From positions 2,808,501-2,872,500 of the forward strand of contig NZ_CP011479.1 of the NCBI RefSeq assembly GCF_001011155.1: DNA of 64,000 nt, read 5' to 3'. Under the pieces are notes generated by a model. That model was not told the origin of the DNA. It did no database searches and saw only the letters and a program-made list of their open reading frames with translations. The stretch is from Hoeflea sp. IMCC20628 (GTDB taxonomy: Bacteria > Pseudomonadota > Alphaproteobacteria > Rhizobiales > Rhizobiaceae). Numbering within the stretch: position 1 is the stretch's first letter; every line of letters begins with the position of its first letter. Made by a program: the position numbers and the translations under genes. This document shows, piece by piece, positions 25,434-34,814 of the stretch.

Positions 25434-28187
25434 TTATGCAGCCGCGGTTGAAACAAACCGCGGCGACCGGCGCCGCTGCAACATCACGACCATGGCCAAG
25501 AGCAGAAGGGCAGGAATGAACATCCAGTATTTGCTGGGCACGTCGACAGGCTTGAGCACCCGCAAAACCTGCTGATCCCAATCCAGACCGGCGGACGATG
25601 CCGACGAGCCGAAAGCGACATCGTCGATGAACATCTTGTCGCCGTCCTGGCGGAAGGTGAGCCCGGCATTGGCCAGCTTTTCTTCCCCTGTCGCGCCCTC
25701 CCCGATGGGAAGCAAGGCAACAAACTCGATCGGATCGCCGAGATCATTGACGCCCGCAACCCGTACCCGCAAGGAGTCGCCACTGGCCGTACCTGCCGCA
25801 GCCTCGGTGATTTCAGCAGGGTCCTTCTCCAGATAGGGCGGAAAGATCATGTCCATGAAAAATCCGGGCCGGAACAGGGTGAAGGCAACCAGCAACAGGA
25901 TTGCGGATTCATAAATGCGGTTGCGAACCAGGAACCATCCTTGGGTGGCGGCAGCAAATAGCAACATCGCCACCGTCGCTATACAGAAGACGAATATCCC
26001 CTGCACCCATGTCACATTGATCAACAGAAGTTCGGTGTTGAAGATGAACAGGAACGGCAATGCGGCGGTACGCAGGCTGTAGAAGAAGGCAATCACGCCG
26101 GTCTTGATCGGATCGCCTCCCGAGACTGCGGCCGCAGCAAAACTTGCCAGACCGACCGGCGGGGTCACATCAGCCATGATGCCGAAGTAGAACACGAACA
26201 GATGAACCGCGATCAATGGCACAATCAGGCCATTCTGCTGTCCGAGCGTGACAATCACCGGCGCCAGCAGGGCCGATACGACGATGTAATTGGCTGTCGT
26301 CGGCAGACCCATCCCCAGGATCAGCGACAGGATTGCGGTGAGGAACAGGATTGCCATGATGTGGCCGCCCGAGAGAACTTCGACGACATCTGCAAGCGAT
26401 GACCCGACACCGGTCTGGCTCACCGTTCCGACAATGATGCCGGCGGTTGCAGTGGCGATGCCGATACCGATCATGTTGCGGGCACCAGTTACCAGTCCGT
26501 CAATGAGGTCGTTCCACCCCTGACGGACCGCATTTCCGATCTGGCTACTGCCGCGGAACATGGCCATCAATGGCCGCTGGGTCAGAAGAATGAACACCAT
26601 GTAGGAGGTGGCCCAGAAGGCTGACAGACCCGGAGAGAGGCGGTCCACCATCAGCGCCCAAACAAGAACTACCACCGGAAGAATGTAGTGCAGGCCCGAG
26701 CGGACCGTTGGTCCGGGCAATGGCAATTTGGTCACTGCCGCATTCGGATCATCCAGTTCAAGCGGCTCCTCCTTGGAGGCAACGCGGACCAAAGCGACAT
26801 AAGCGGACGAAATCAGCACAAAAACGATATAGGGAGCGGCAACCGGGAACGCCGGGCGCAGCCAGCCCATACCGTAATAGACGGCAAACGAGACCGCACA
26901 GATTGCGGCGATAGTAAAGGCGATACCGATCAGGCGCTGGACGATGGGTTTCGGGGTGTAAGCACGAGGCAACCCCTCCATGCCCGCCTTCATCGCTTCA
27001 AGATGCACGATATAGACCAGCGCGATGTAGGAGATCACTGCAGGAAGAAACGCGTGCTTGACGACGTCGAAATAGGGAATGCCGACATATTCAACCATCA
27101 GGAAGGCCGCGGCCCCCATGACAGGCGGCATGATCTGGCCGTTCACAGAAGATGCGACTTCAACCGCACCGGCTTTTTCAGCGGAGAATCCGACCTTCTT
27201 CATCAGCGGGATGGTGAATGTGCCTGTCGTCACCACATTGGCGATGGACGAGCCCGAAATCAGGCCGGTCATTGCAGATGAAACGACGGCTGCCTTTGCA
27301 GGTCCGCCACGCATATGCCCCATCAGGCTGAAGGCCACCTGGATGAAATAATTGCCTGCGCCGGCGCGGTCGAGCAACGAGCCGAACAGAACGAAGAGAA
27401 ACACGAACGACGTCGAGACACCCAGCGCGATGCCGAAGACACCTTCGGTGGTGATCCACTGATGGTTGACGATCTCGGAGAGATTGTTGCCCTTGTGGGC
27501 AATGATGTCGGGCATGTAGGGCCCGAGGACGGTATAGGCCAGGAAAAACGAAGCGACGATCATCAGCGCGGCGCCCAGTGACCGGCGGGTTGCTTCCAGC
27601 AACAGCAGAATGCCAATCACCGCAACCACGAAATCCTGGATGATCGGCGCGCCAACGCGGCTCGAGATGTCACGGTAGAAGAAATAGAGATAAAGAGCCG
27701 CCATGGCGCCGATGGCAGCCATTGCCCATTCCCAGGGTGGAATCCGGTCTCTTGCTGACCCGAGATAGACCGCGCCCGACACGGCCAGCGCCACAATCGG
27801 AATCCACCAGACAGGCGTGGCATCCTTCGACGACCACATGAACAGGGCTGCAAGGATCAGCGGTACCGCCATTCCGAGTCCGAGTTGAAATTTGGTCCGG
27901 TCCGCAGGAAACGCCGCAAAGGCGAGAAAAATGGCAAACGCCAGATGAATGGAGCGGGCTTCGGTGTCATTGAAGACGCCAAATCCGATCACGAAAGGAA
28001 TGGGAGAGGCAAACCAGAGCTGAAACAGTGACCAGAACAGGGCGACAAGCATGATAAACTTGCCCACTGCACCATGCGTGCCTCGCGCACCGGTATCGGA
28101 CGAGGCGACAAGCGCGTCCAGCTCCGATTGAGAGAGCCCGTGCTGGGCAGCGTCTGCTGATGTCTGCGGGTTGTTATTGTCTGCCAT
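25434..28187 (-). CDS. TRAP transporter fused permease (TAXI type, 4TM+12TM)
   Basis: A 917-residue integral membrane protein that fuses the small (DctQ-like) and large (DctM-like) TRAP subunits, as is usual for TAXI systems. About 20 hydrophobic helices are visible. The DctM core includes GGPAKAAVVSSAMTGLISGSS and GLPTTANYIVVSALLAPV. A soluble extracytoplasmic insert of about 110 residues lies near the C-terminus (GTASGDSLRVRVAGVND... to SKYW) before a last helix; this tail region is common in this fused family. The start at ATG 28187 has a GAGGGGG site; upstream in-frame codons are not needed. It imports a solute using a Na+ or H+ gradient. Confidence 0.92.
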   Translation of the reverse strand: MADNNNPQTSADAAQHGLSQSELDALVASSDTGARGTHGAVGKFIMLVALFWSLFQLWFASPIPFVIGFGVFNDTEARSIHLAFAIFLAFAAFPADRTKFQLGLGMAVPLILAALFMWSSKDATPVWWIPIVALAVSGAVYLGSARDRIPPWEWAMAAIGAMAALYLYFFYRDISSRVGAPIIQDFVVAVIGILLLLEATRRSLGAALMIVASFFLAYTVLGPYMPDIIAHKGNNLSEIVNHQWITTEGVFGIALGVSTSFVFLFVLFGSLLDRAGAGNYFIQVAFSLMGHMRGGPAKAAVVSSAMTGLISGSSIANVVTTGTFTIPLMKKVGFSAEKAGAVEVASSVNGQIMPPVMGAAAFLMVEYVGIPYFDVVKHAFLPAVISYIALVYIVHLEAMKAGMEGLPRAYTPKPIVQRLIGIAFTIAAICAVSFAVYYGMGWLRPAFPVAAPYIVFVLISSAYVALVRVASKEEPLELDDPNAAVTKLPLPGPTVRSGLHYILPVVVLVWALMVDRLSPGLSAFWATSYMVFILLTQRPLMAMFRGSSQIGNAVRQGWNDLIDGLVTGARNMIGIGIATATAGIIVGTVSQTGVGSSLADVVEVLSGGHIMAILFLTAILSLILGMGLPTTANYIVVSALLAPVIVTLGQQNGLIVPLIAVHLFVFYFGIMADVTPPVGLASFAAAAVSGGDPIKTGVIAFFYSLRTAALPFLFIFNTELLLINVTWVQGIFVFCIATVAMLLFAAATQGWFLVRNRIYESAILLLVAFTLFRPGFFMDMIFPPYLEKDPAEITEAAAGTASGDSLRVRVAGVNDLGDPIEFVALLPIGEGATGEEKLANAGLTFRQDGDKMFIDDVAFGSSASSAGLDWDQQVLRVLKPVDVPSKYWMFIPALLLLAMVVMLQRRRSPRFVSTAAA

Positions 28188-28247
28188 GAAATCCCCCTCG
28201 CCGCCCGATTCCGGGTCGATCACCTGTCCACTTTGGAACATATTTTG

Positions 28248-28284
28248 TTGGCAAGGGCGCGAGGTGATAATGCGCCCTTGCCAA
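28248..28284 (-). promoter_or_regulatory. Intercistronic hairpin between TAXI receptor and TRAP permease
   Basis: A perfect 13-bp inverted repeat (TTGGCAAGGGCGC / GCGCCCTTGCCAA) with an 11-nt loop lies in the gap between receptor and permease. On the transcribed strand it is followed by CAAAATA and not a T-run. It therefore looks like an mRNA-stabilising or partial-termination stem that favours expression of the receptor over the permease, as is typical in transporter operons. Confidence 0.6.
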
Positions 28285-28320
28285 TTCAGGCTACTGACTT
28301 TGACAAGTCAGCAGTGCGGA

Positions 28321-29280
28321 TCACATCCAGCCGCGTTCCTTGTAGTACTTCACAGCACCGGGATGAAGCGGTGCGGACAGACCACCGGAGATCATGTCCT
28401 CTTCCTTGAGGTTGGCAAATGCCGGGTGCAGACCCTTGAAGCGATCGAAGTTGTCAAACACAGCCTTGACGACCTGGTAGACAACATCGTCATCGACATC
28501 GGCAGAGGTGACGAATGTCGCCTTCACGCCAAATGTTTCAACATCGTCGGGCGTGCCGGGATACATGCCGCCGGGAACTGTTGCCTTGGCATAAAAGGCA
28601 TTGTCGGCGACCAGCTTGTCGATAGCTTCTCCGGTGACGGGCACCAGCTTGGCTTCGACAGTCGAGGTTGCTTCCTGGATCGAACCATTGGGATGTCCTA
28701 CGGTGTAGATGATCGCGTCAACCTTGTTGTCGCCAAGTGCTGCGGCCTGTTCAGCTGGCTTCAATTCCGAAGCAAGCGCGAAATCATCCATGGTCCAGCC
28801 TTTTGCCGCCAGCACCACTTCCATGGTTGCGAGCTGACCGGAACCGGGGTTGCCGACATTGACGCGCTTGCCCTTGAGGTCATCAAAGTTTTCAATTCCC
28901 GAATCTGCACGGGCAATAACCGTGAACGGCTCGCCATGGACGGAGAACACCGCACGAAGCTTGTCGACCTTGTTGCCTTCAAACTTGGAAGTGCCGTTAT
29001 AGGCATGGTACTGCCAATCGGACTGGGCCACGCCCATGTCCATATCGCCGGCAGCAATGGCGTTGATGTTGGCAATCGAACCACCGGTGGAAGGAGCTGT
29101 GCATTTGAGGTTGTGCTCGGCTGCGCCACGGTTGACGAGACGGCAAATCGACTGGCCGACCACGTAATAAACGCCGGTCTGACCGCCTGTGCCAATGGTT
29201 ATGAACTTATCCTCGGCCACGGAAGGCGAAATCGCCATCGCCATCGCGCTCGCCAAGATCAGGTTTCTCACATGTTTCAT
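28321..29280 (-). CDS. TAXI family TRAP solute-binding receptor
   Basis: A 319-residue periplasmic receptor. Residues 1-22 are a signal peptide (cleavage near SVA-ED). The family motif ITIGTGGQTGVYYVVGQSICR is at 27-47, followed by STGGSIANINAIAAGDMDMGVAQSDW. The C-terminal HPGAVKYYKERGW is typical. A GGGAG site precedes the ATG at 29280. It is the first gene of the minus-strand transporter operon, divergent from the XRE-cupin regulator. TAXI receptors often bind glutamate-like or other carboxylated ligands; the ligand here is unknown. Confidence 0.93.
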   Translation of the reverse strand: MKHVRNLILASAMAMAISPSVAEDKFITIGTGGQTGVYYVVGQSICRLVNRGAAEHNLKCTAPSTGGSIANINAIAAGDMDMGVAQSDWQYHAYNGTSKFEGNKVDKLRAVFSVHGEPFTVIARADSGIENFDDLKGKRVNVGNPGSGQLATMEVVLAAKGWTMDDFALASELKPAEQAAALGDNKVDAIIYTVGHPNGSIQEATSTVEAKLVPVTGEAIDKLVADNAFYAKATVPGGMYPGTPDDVETFGVKATFVTSADVDDDVVYQVVKAVFDNFDRFKGLHPAFANLKEEDMISGGLSAPLHPGAVKYYKERGWM

Positions 29281-29743
29281 TCATTTTCTCCCTTGTGAAC
29301 TCTTTGCCGTTGCTGCCCCCAGCCGCCAACGGCACAGACAGTATTCATACTTTCGCCTTCCAGAGCTACCTCTAAAAGGCCAAGCCACTCATTGAGGCAG
29401 AGATGAGCGGCAACGACGACAGAGTACGAACCGTGTTGCCGCCACACGCCCAGGTAGGCAGGAACCTGCAAGCATCCTGTGGTACCGCGCTGCCACGCTG
29501 TTCGAAACTGGAAGCATTGCCGGACCTCGTACGCATTGCCTTTTAAACTGTTGCGGACCTTTGGCTGCCCGCACTTGTCTGCCGCTTGGGACATCATTTC
29601 CTGCTCAACGCTCGAATGAAAACCCCCAATTTGTTACTGGCAATCCTAGGCATGTTTAATATATTATGCAACCCCGTTGAATAAACCGGTTGATTTTGAA
29701 ATGATGGGCGCACAGAACCAGGGGCACCCGCGGGAGAACATGC
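29281..29743. other. 463-bp divergent control region (TAXI operon / XRE-cupin regulator)
   Basis: No convincing gene is seen here; a 106-codon open frame on the minus strand (to 29597) lacks coding character. The region must contain the promoters of both divergent units. It becomes AT-rich near 29650-29700, where AACCGGTT is palindromic. It is the most likely place for the regulator to bind. Confidence 0.5.
29631..29660 (+). promoter_or_regulatory. Candidate sigma70-type promoter of the XRE-cupin gene
   Basis: TTGTTA at 29631-29636 and TTTAAT at 29655-29660 are separated by 18 nt, about 80 nt before the regulator start. The assignment rests on consensus match alone. Confidence 0.35.
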
Positions 29744-30340
29744 ATGTCAGCAGCACATGAACCGGAATTGAACATCGGCCAGCGTTTGAAAGCTGTACGG
29801 ACTGCACAGAAAATGTCGCAACGGGAACTGGCGCGCAAATCCGGTGTAACCAACGGAATGATTTCGCAAATCGAGGGAAACTCCACCAGTCCCAGCGTCT
29901 CGTCGCTGAAGCGGATTCTCGACGCGATTCCGATGAGCATGTCCGATTTCTTTTCCAACGAAACACACAATGCAAAGCAGGTCTTCTTCCGTGCCGGAGA
30001 ATTGCGTGAGCTCAATCCCAATGCAATTATTGCGAAAGACAGCGGTGACGTGAACAGCCTTTCGTTGCGCCAGGTGGGGAACAGCCGCAATTCGGCAATC
30101 CAGATGCTGTACGAACGCTACGCTCCGGGAAGTCACACCGGAGCGGACCTCTACAGTCATAATGGCGAAGAGGCGGGGATTGTCATTTCAGGGACCATAG
30201 AGGTGACTGTCGGTGATCAGACTGCGACACTTGGGGCGGGAGATGCCTATTTGTTCGAAAGCCGGGAACCGCATCGGTTTCACAACAGCAGCGATGATGA
30301 ATGCATTGTCGTCAGCGCCTGCACGCCACCGTCGTTCTGA
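29744..30340 (+). CDS. XRE-family regulator with C-terminal cupin (PuuR-like)
   Basis: A 198-residue two-domain regulator. Residues 10-65 form an XRE helix-turn-helix (RLKAVRTAQKMSQRELARKSGVTNGMISQIE). Residues of about 120-190 form a cupin_2 domain (GADLYSHNGEEAGIVISG...LGAGDAYLFESREPHRFHN), which should sense a small ligand. The architecture matches PuuR, the putrescine-responsive repressor, and other regulators of amine and amino acid catabolism. It is divergent from the TAXI-TRAP operon and 35 nt upstream of the BKACE gene, so it likely controls both. An amine or carboxylate inducer is inferred from the domain type and neighbours. Confidence 0.9.
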   Translation: MSAAHEPELNIGQRLKAVRTAQKMSQRELARKSGVTNGMISQIEGNSTSPSVSSLKRILDAIPMSMSDFFSNETHNAKQVFFRAGELRELNPNAIIAKDSGDVNSLSLRQVGNSRNSAIQMLYERYAPGSHTGADLYSHNGEEAGIVISGTIEVTVGDQTATLGAGDAYLFESREPHRFHNSSDDECIVVSACTPPSF

Positions 30341-30375
30341 TTATTTTTTGACCTGAACAGGGATTGCCGGACACC

Positions 30376-31173
30376 ATGATGACCAAATCAGACACTTCGC
30401 CGGCATCGCTGCCAGCCATCATGATCGCACCGAATGGCGCGCGCCTGAAAAAAGTGGACCACCCTGCCCTGCCGGAAACCGTTGCAGAAATCGTTGCGAC
30501 GGCGCTGGCCTGTGTGCGGGCCGGTGCGGACGGGATTCATGCGCATGTTCGCGACAAGGACGGCAACCACACACTCGATGCCGGCCTCTATGGTGAACTC
30601 CTTGCCGAACTGGCGCGGGTTGTTCCCGGGATGGTTCATCAGATCACCACCGAAGCGGTCGGCCGCTACAGTCCCGAAGAGCAGATCCGGCTGGTCAGGA
30701 CCGTCCAGCCCAAATCGGTTTCGGTGTCGCTTGCAGAAATGACCTCTGAAGGATGGACCAGCCAGGTCGAGAGTTTCTACCGGTGGTGCGATGAGGCCGG
30801 CGTGGCGGTCCAGCACATCCTCTATATGCCGGATGACCTGCGCAATCTCGCAAGGCTGTGTTCGCAGAAACTGATCCCGGCTGATGAACTTATGATGCTG
30901 TTTGTCCTGGGCCGGTACGGCCAAGGCGTGCCCAGCGAACCGCAAGCGATCTCCGGGTTCCTTGAATTACTGCCGCAACTGGCAGTGTCAGCAGATTGGG
31001 CGGTCTGTGCCTTCGGCCAAAGTGAGACCGCCTGCCTCCGCGCCGCCGAACGCCTGGGCGGGAAAATCCGCATCGGATTTGAAAACAACACACTGAATGA
31101 AGACGGCACCGTGGCACGCGACAATGCCGAACGGGTTACCCAGTTCATCGCCAGCCGCGGCATGCTTGCCTGA
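30376..31173 (+). CDS. BKACE family beta-keto acid cleavage enzyme (DUF849)
   Basis: A 265-residue TIM-barrel protein related to 3-keto-5-aminohexanoate cleavage enzyme. It shows the IMIAPNGAR entry, the metal-binding HAHVRDKDG, and strands ending HQITTEA, VSVSLAEM and RIGFENNTL. BKACE enzymes condense a beta-keto acid with acetyl-CoA. At 265 aa it is slightly short for the family. ATG at 30376 was chosen over a TTG 12 nt upstream; a second ATG follows directly. It is co-oriented with the XRE-cupin regulator and probably acts on a product of the imported solute. Confidence 0.85.
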   Translation: MMTKSDTSPASLPAIMIAPNGARLKKVDHPALPETVAEIVATALACVRAGADGIHAHVRDKDGNHTLDAGLYGELLAELARVVPGMVHQITTEAVGRYSPEEQIRLVRTVQPKSVSVSLAEMTSEGWTSQVESFYRWCDEAGVAVQHILYMPDDLRNLARLCSQKLIPADELMMLFVLGRYGQGVPSEPQAISGFLELLPQLAVSADWAVCAFGQSETACLRAAERLGGKIRIGFENNTLNEDGTVARDNAERVTQFIASRGMLA

Positions 31174-31219
31174 GCAGCAATCTCAAATGGGGAAAACGGC
31201 GGTCACGAATGCATGCCGG

Positions 31220-31248
31220 ATAAATATGAGTTGGCTGGGGCGCCTGGA
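31220..31248. repeat. attL core, 29-bp direct repeat
   Basis: 29 bases identical to 49293-49321. The last 17 bases match the 3' end of the tRNA-Gln gene (CCA, discriminator, acceptor strand, start of T-stem), but the rest of a tRNA is absent here. This is the expected scar at the end of an element integrated into a tRNA 3' end. Confidence 0.9.
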
Positions 31249-31365
31249 CAGTAATCCGTCTACTTTTAAGTCATTGCAGAGCAATTAAATAATTGTTTAT
31301 GTTGACTATTTTTTCAAACTTGTAACACATGACTGTAACACACGGACCATCCGCATGGAGCAATC

Positions 31366-33156
31366 ATGGCACGTCTCAGCTACCTTCTTCGACGTAACGG
31401 GAGCTACTATGCTCGGATGCGAGTGCCAATCGAATTAGTCGATGCAATTGGCAAAAAGGAGCTTGTGAAGGCTCTCGGCACTAAAGACGAGAACGAAGCT
31501 AAACGCTTGATGTGGCGGGTGGTGGAGGGATGGAACCGGGAGTTCGATGAACTCCGTTCACGGCGCGACATCACGCCAGATGACCAGGCCGTTGCAGTCT
31601 GGCAACGGTACGAAGAGATCACCGAACAGTACGACCAAAAAAGCCGAACGTTGCCTACATCGGCTGAAATCGAAGTTGAGGAAAGCCGTGTGATGCGTCG
31701 GCTTGAGAAAGGTGAAATTCGGTCCGACCTGATAAGCACCGTCAATGCCTACGCCGATTATGAGATGATGCTGAGCGCTCGCACCGACGATGCCAATGTT
31801 CGCGCCCGTCGCCTAGCAGCGCTCAGGCGCGCACTAAATGGCGGCGACTTCAAACTTGTGGAGTCGACGGCTCAAAAGTTCGTTAGCAACAACAGACTTC
31901 TGATCGATTCCGGCTCCGAACAATACCGAGAGCTCTGTTCAAAATTGATGCGTTCGGAGATCGAAGGTTTGCAGCGCACTCTTGAACGCGACGACGGCGA
32001 CTATTCCGGCATTCCAAAAGACCCAATTGTAAAGCCCGCGACCGGTAAAGCTCGTGAAACCGCAGAGCCAGGAGAAGAGACCATGGAACTGTTCGAGACC
32101 TACGCGAGCGAGAACCCAAGGAACATTACTGCCGACACAATTAACCAGGCCCGCCGCGACATAGGAAGCTTCGTTGATTATGTCGGCAATACCTGTCCGG
32201 CGCACCGGATCGATAAGAAGGCTGTCCGCGAATGGAAGGCGCTCTTGATGAAATACCCAGTCAAGGCAACTGAAACCAAGGCGTTCGCAGGGATGAGGCT
32301 TGTCCAGATCATCAAGCACAATGAGACAGTAGGTAAACCCGTCCTGACACCGCGCACCGTCAATCGCTACCTGTCGAGTCTTGGCGCATTCTGCAATTGG
32401 TTGGCGGCCCATGGATACTTGGATCAAAGTCCGACCATCGGTATGTCCCTGGCGAAGGTGAAGAAGAAAAGCACCCTACCCTTCACGACAGAACAGTTGA
32501 ACACTCTTTTCAAATCTCCGCTCTTTGCTGGATGCCAAAGCGCGGCGGCATGGAGCACGATTGCCAAGCCGGGCAATGAAAAAATCCGCGACCATCGCTT
32601 TTGGGTTCCACTCATAATGCTCTATTCCGGAGCGCGCCCGGCAGAGATAGCGCAGTTATCCATTGACGACATTCGAGAGCAACACGGCCATTGGATAATG
32701 CACATCACGACCGAAGGCGGCGGCGATAAGAGCGTGAAAACCGACGGCTCGATGCGCGTCGTGCCGGTTCACAAGGAACTCATAAAGCTCGGCTTGCTCA
32801 ATTATCAAGCTGGGATGAAGTCGGCAGGACAGGCCCGGCTATTCCCTCAAGCTGAACGGAACTCGCGTGGTCAGATGATTGCCGACTTCAGCCGTGAGTT
32901 TGGCCGGTATCTCACGCGGATCGGAATTAAGAACGGTCGCGGTTTGTCCCTGTACAGCTTCCGCCACGGCGCTGCTGATGCACTTCGCCGCGCCGGGCAC
33001 CTTGATGAACAATTCGGCTTCATCCTTGGCCACACCAGCGGCACCATGACGGGGCGATACGGGAATCTGCCGGAAGGGATGCTTGAACAGCGGGTGGCGC
33101 TGATTGACTCGATAGCCTATCCGGGCCTGGAATTGGATCACCTTAACTCGATCTGA
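31366..33156 (+). CDS. Tyrosine recombinase / phage integrase
   Basis: A 596-residue site-specific recombinase with an N-terminal arm-binding part (YLLRRNGSYYARMRVP), a long helical middle, a SAM-like core-binding domain near 245-370 and a catalytic domain. Arg424 (SGARPAEIAQL), Arg533 (YSFRHGAADAL), His556 (LGHTSG) and the nucleophile Tyr565 (TGRYG) are visible. The usual His two residues before the second Arg is replaced by Tyr. It starts 118 nt inside attL and appears intact, so the element may still be able to move. Confidence 0.92.
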   Translation: MARLSYLLRRNGSYYARMRVPIELVDAIGKKELVKALGTKDENEAKRLMWRVVEGWNREFDELRSRRDITPDDQAVAVWQRYEEITEQYDQKSRTLPTSAEIEVEESRVMRRLEKGEIRSDLISTVNAYADYEMMLSARTDDANVRARRLAALRRALNGGDFKLVESTAQKFVSNNRLLIDSGSEQYRELCSKLMRSEIEGLQRTLERDDGDYSGIPKDPIVKPATGKARETAEPGEETMELFETYASENPRNITADTINQARRDIGSFVDYVGNTCPAHRIDKKAVREWKALLMKYPVKATETKAFAGMRLVQIIKHNETVGKPVLTPRTVNRYLSSLGAFCNWLAAHGYLDQSPTIGMSLAKVKKKSTLPFTTEQLNTLFKSPLFAGCQSAAAWSTIAKPGNEKIRDHRFWVPLIMLYSGARPAEIAQLSIDDIREQHGHWIMHITTEGGGDKSVKTDGSMRVVPVHKELIKLGLLNYQAGMKSAGQARLFPQAERNSRGQMIADFSREFGRYLTRIGIKNGRGLSLYSFRHGAADALRRAGHLDEQFGFILGHTSGTMTGRYGNLPEGMLEQRVALIDSIAYPGLELDHLNSI

Positions 33157-33185
33157 TTATTTTCCTAATACATAGGATTATTTTC
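33155..33185. promoter_or_regulatory. Repeat cluster between integrase and portal genes
   Basis: GATTATTTTC occurs at 33155-33164 and 33176-33185 (21 bp apart, two helical turns), with the inverted repeat TCCTA-ATACA-TAGGA between them (33163-33177). It could be an operator or recombination-accessory site. Confidence 0.35.
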
Positions 33186-33246
33186 TTGATACCAGATTCG
33201 ACACATGAGACAATATTGCCAAGTTCAAATCGACTTGGAAATACCA

Positions 33247-34488
33247 ATGTATCAGACTGCATTAAATGGAATTAAGAAAACTCTAGGGTTCACGCCAGAA
33301 AAGAAATCATACTCACTTACTGATCCCATTTCGATTGACATATTTGGTGGAAACCCAACAGCTTCCGGCATGCCTGTTACGGCAAATTCAGCACTACACA
33401 ATGCAGCAGTGCTTCACGCAATCCGCCTGATTGCTGAAACAATTGGTTCTCTTCCTTGTAAGCTCTACCGCGAGGAAGCCGACAGCAAGGAACCAGCCAA
33501 AGACAATTCAAGCTATCGCCTTGTTCATGACCGGGCGAACGAATGGACCAGCGCAGGGCAGATCCGCGTCGATTTGACGACCGACGCCCTTATGCATGGC
33601 GCTGGCTTCGCCGAACTGATCCGCTTCGGCGACGGTCGGCCTTTTGAGCTTCACCGGCTCACGCCCGGCACGGTTCGACGCTGCTTTGAAGACAATGGCG
33701 AACCCTACTATCTGATCCAACTTTCGAATGGCCAAACCCGGCGGCTCTCCTTCCGTGACGTGCTCTATGTGTCGGCATTCAGTGGCGTGTCACCGATCAA
33801 GCTCGGCAAGGAAGCCATCGGTGTGGCGATGATTCTTGAGCGCCATGCTTCGCAGTTCTTCGGCTCCGGGACACGTCCATCTGGCGTGATCTCCAATGAT
33901 GACAAAGCGCTCAATGGCGACGCTGGTGCGAAAACGATTTCCAACATTCTCAAGTCCTTCCGGAACTGGCGGCAAAGCGCGAATGGCGACCCCCTGATTC
34001 TTGACGGCGGTTGGAAGTTCGATCAGCCCGCAATGACCTCGACCGATGCGCAGTTCCTCGAAAACCGAATTGAGCAGATCAACGAAATTGCCCGCATTTT
34101 TGGCGTACCGCCATCGATGCTCTATCAGCTTGATCGCGCCACCTGGGGCAACGCCGAACAGATGGCCGCAAGCTTCCTACAGCTCTGCCTTCGCCCATGG
34201 CTCGATAAATGGCAGGACGCTTACGCCACGGCGCTACTGACCGAAGACGAGCGCGACACGCACTATTTTGAGTTCGTAGTAGATGACCTGCAACGCGCAG
34301 ATGCAGCGGGCCGGGCTGAAATCTTCAGCAAGCTAGTCGCCATGCGCGCCATGACCCCGAATGAAGTCCGCGCCGCGATGAACCTTCCGGCGATGGACGG
34401 CGGCGACGAACTGGCCAACCCATACACAACAACCACGCCGCCGAACGGCAGCAATGACAACGCCCGACCGGCGAAGGAATCAGCGTGA
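33247..34488 (+). CDS. HK97-family phage portal protein
   Basis: A 413-residue portal, the dodecameric ring through which DNA enters the head. It shows NAALHNAAVLHAIRLIAETIGSLPCKLYR-type N-terminal helices, the FRDVLYVSAFS strand, a GLAP-equivalent stem with PSGVISNDDK, and the IARIFGVPPSMLYQLDRATWGNAEQ motif typical of PF04860. The ATG at 33247 was preferred over an upstream in-frame start at 33205. In most HK97-type phages the terminase genes precede the portal; here they come nine genes later. The stop overlaps the next start by 4 nt. Confidence 0.92.
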   Translation: MYQTALNGIKKTLGFTPEKKSYSLTDPISIDIFGGNPTASGMPVTANSALHNAAVLHAIRLIAETIGSLPCKLYREEADSKEPAKDNSSYRLVHDRANEWTSAGQIRVDLTTDALMHGAGFAELIRFGDGRPFELHRLTPGTVRRCFEDNGEPYYLIQLSNGQTRRLSFRDVLYVSAFSGVSPIKLGKEAIGVAMILERHASQFFGSGTRPSGVISNDDKALNGDAGAKTISNILKSFRNWRQSANGDPLILDGGWKFDQPAMTSTDAQFLENRIEQINEIARIFGVPPSMLYQLDRATWGNAEQMAASFLQLCLRPWLDKWQDAYATALLTEDERDTHYFEFVVDDLQRADAAGRAEIFSKLVAMRAMTPNEVRAAMNLPAMDGGDELANPYTTTTPPNGSNDNARPAKESA

Positions 34489-34814
34489 CACACATCGCAT
34501 TTTTTGGAGATGGCGAAAAAACCTTCCTTCTTCCTTCCGAACAGATTCTTGAACTTGAGCGCAAGACCGGCACCGGCATTGGTGCGATCTACGCCCGAGT
34601 GATGACCGGACAGTTTCAGTTCGATGACATCATTGAGGTGATCCGGCTCGGCCTTATCGGTGGCGGCACGACGCCGATGGAAGCACAGGCGCTTGTCGAA
34701 GCCTATGCCAAGCCAACGCCGATCATCGAAGTATTCCAGCTTGCTGCCGATATTCTCGAAGCTCGATGGAGCGGCAAGGTCGAAACTGAAACCGTTTCTG
34801 GTTTGCCAGCATGA
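34485..34814 (+). CDS. GTA-gp10-like tail assembly chaperone protein
   Basis: A 109-residue protein resembling the gene transfer agent family Phage_TAC_11: FFGDGEKTFLLPSEQILELERKTGTG, then DDIIEVIRLGLIGGG and a short helical tail. These proteins normally sit between the major tail protein and tape measure. Here the gene is between portal and capsid, overlapping both by 4 nt (GTGA and ATGA), which is unusual. The start is a GTG inside the portal stop. Identification is from recalled family pattern. Confidence 0.7.
   Translation: MTHIAFFGDGEKTFLLPSEQILELERKTGTGIGAIYARVMTGQFQFDDIIEVIRLGLIGGGTTPMEAQALVEAYAKPTPIIEVFQLAADILEARWSGKVETETVSGLPA

Noticed and set aside
29277-29597. 106-codon minus-strand open frame upstream of the TAXI gene
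   Set aside because: It overlaps the TAXI start, has no ribosome site and no recognisable protein character; it lies in the region needed for divergent promoters.
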